Under the pieces are notes generated by a model that did no database searches, was not told where the DNA came from, and saw only the letters and a list, made by a program, of their open reading frames with translations. A DNA stretch of 5,600 nt from Patescibacteria group bacterium (GTDB taxonomy: Bacteria; Patescibacteriota; Minisyncoccia; Phycocordibacterales; Phycocordibacteraceae). The stretch spans positions 1-5,600 of the forward strand of contig SCVI01000018.1 in assembly GCA_004296925.1 (NCBI GenBank), written 5' to 3'. Below are positions 5,259 to 5,600 of this stretch, piece after piece. Each line of letters starts with the position of its first letter. Positions within the stretch are counted from its first letter, which is position 1. The position numbers and the translations under genes are program-made.

Positions 5259-5600
5259 ATGAAAAAGCTGATATTCCTCCTCAGCTTCATAGTCATTCTC
5301 ATACCACTTGGCGCCCTTGCTGACACCACCAGTGTGCTAGGTGGTGATACAGGTCTAGTACCGCAGTGTTCTGGCTTTGAATGTAGAGCATGCGACCTCG
5401 TTGAACTCTCCAACAACGTCATTAACTTCGCCATCGCCTTTTCAGTAATTGTTGCAACTCTCATGTTTGCCTATGCAGGCATTCTCTATGTCACTGCAGC
5501 AAACGCAGGACAAGAACAGATAAAGAAAGCACATAAGATATTTGTGAACATCTTCGTTGGACTTCTTATAGTCCTGCTTGCTTGGCTTCTGGTGAACATT
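5259..5600 (+). CDS. Pilin-like (TrbC/VirB2-like) two-helix membrane protein, partial
   Basis: The frame starts at ATG (5259-5261) and runs open to the window edge, giving 114 residues with no stop. Residues 1-21 form a typical signal peptide (KK, then a hydrophobic core, ending GALA), with cleavage after Ala21. A short exported segment follows, with GLVPQC and CRACDLVEL giving cysteines 37, 42 and 45. Then come a membrane helix at about 54-80, a polar loop (NAGQEQIKKAHK, 82-93) and a second helix at about 94-113 ending AWLLVN. This Cys-rich start, two helices with a Gly/Lys loop and a final (A/S)WL-x-VN is what I know of the short pilin-like proteins abundant in Patescibacteria, similar in layout to TrbC/VirB2 pilins. 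A role in surface filaments or secretion is inferred from that resemblance. The C-terminus is nearly complete, as the family usually ends soon after this helix. Confidence 0.75.
   Translation, partial: MKKLIFLLSFIVILIPLGALADTTSVLGGDTGLVPQCSGFECRACDLVELSNNVINFAIAFSVIVATLMFAYAGILYVTAANAGQEQIKKAHKIFVNIFVGLLIVLLAWLLVNI

Noticed and set aside
1..5600. CRISPR arrays, tRNA or rRNA genes, transposases, retron-like RNAs
   Set aside because: No regularly spaced repeats, cloverleaf sequences, IS-type proteins or reverse transcriptase motifs were seen on either strand.

Overview
The window looks like a chromosomal segment of a small-genome bacterium of the Candidate Phyla Radiation (Patescibacteria), most likely Parcubacteria-like. 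This is inference. It rests on the pilin-like gene at the right edge (signal peptide, short Cys-rich segment, two membrane helices), which resembles a family common in these genomes. Other support is a compact AspRS without the usual bacterial insertion domain, very tight gene packing, few clear Shine-Dalgarno sites, and standard-code stops.

Left part (1-3180). The 3' end of a leucyl aminopeptidase-type (M17) gene on the plus strand converges, with a 4-base gap, on a minus-strand cluster read right to left: trpS (tryptophanyl-tRNA synthetase), aspS (aspartyl-tRNA synthetase) and a seven-helix PQ-loop-like membrane protein. Gaps inside the cluster are about 12 bases, so it is probably one operon.

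Middle part (about 3181-4711). This is the unusual region and reads as an island of broken and rearranged genes. From left to right it holds a 47-codon 3' fragment of a sensor histidine kinase (minus), a perfect 8-bp inverted repeat with an 8-base spacer, an intact uridine-kinase-like P-loop kinase (plus), and a chimeric gene (minus). The chimera carries the first ~159 codons of a second trpS copy joined in frame to the last ~58 codons of an ATP-grasp ligase gene. The two trpS 5' segments are direct repeats in the same orientation, without indels. By hand count they are about 81-82% identical in DNA but about 95% identical in protein, so most differences are synonymous. The 21 bases just upstream of both starts are identical, after which the sequences diverge abruptly. 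The chimera lacks the KMSKS loop and tRNA-binding part of TrpRS and the nucleotide-binding half of ATP-grasp, so it should have neither parent activity. It could be a fusion protein with a new role, a decaying recombination product, or an assembly join.

Right part (4712-5600). A small exported protein of unknown function (minus, signal peptide, strong Shine-Dalgarno) is divergent from the pilin-like membrane protein (plus), which runs off the window. No tRNA, rRNA, CRISPR array or transposase was seen.
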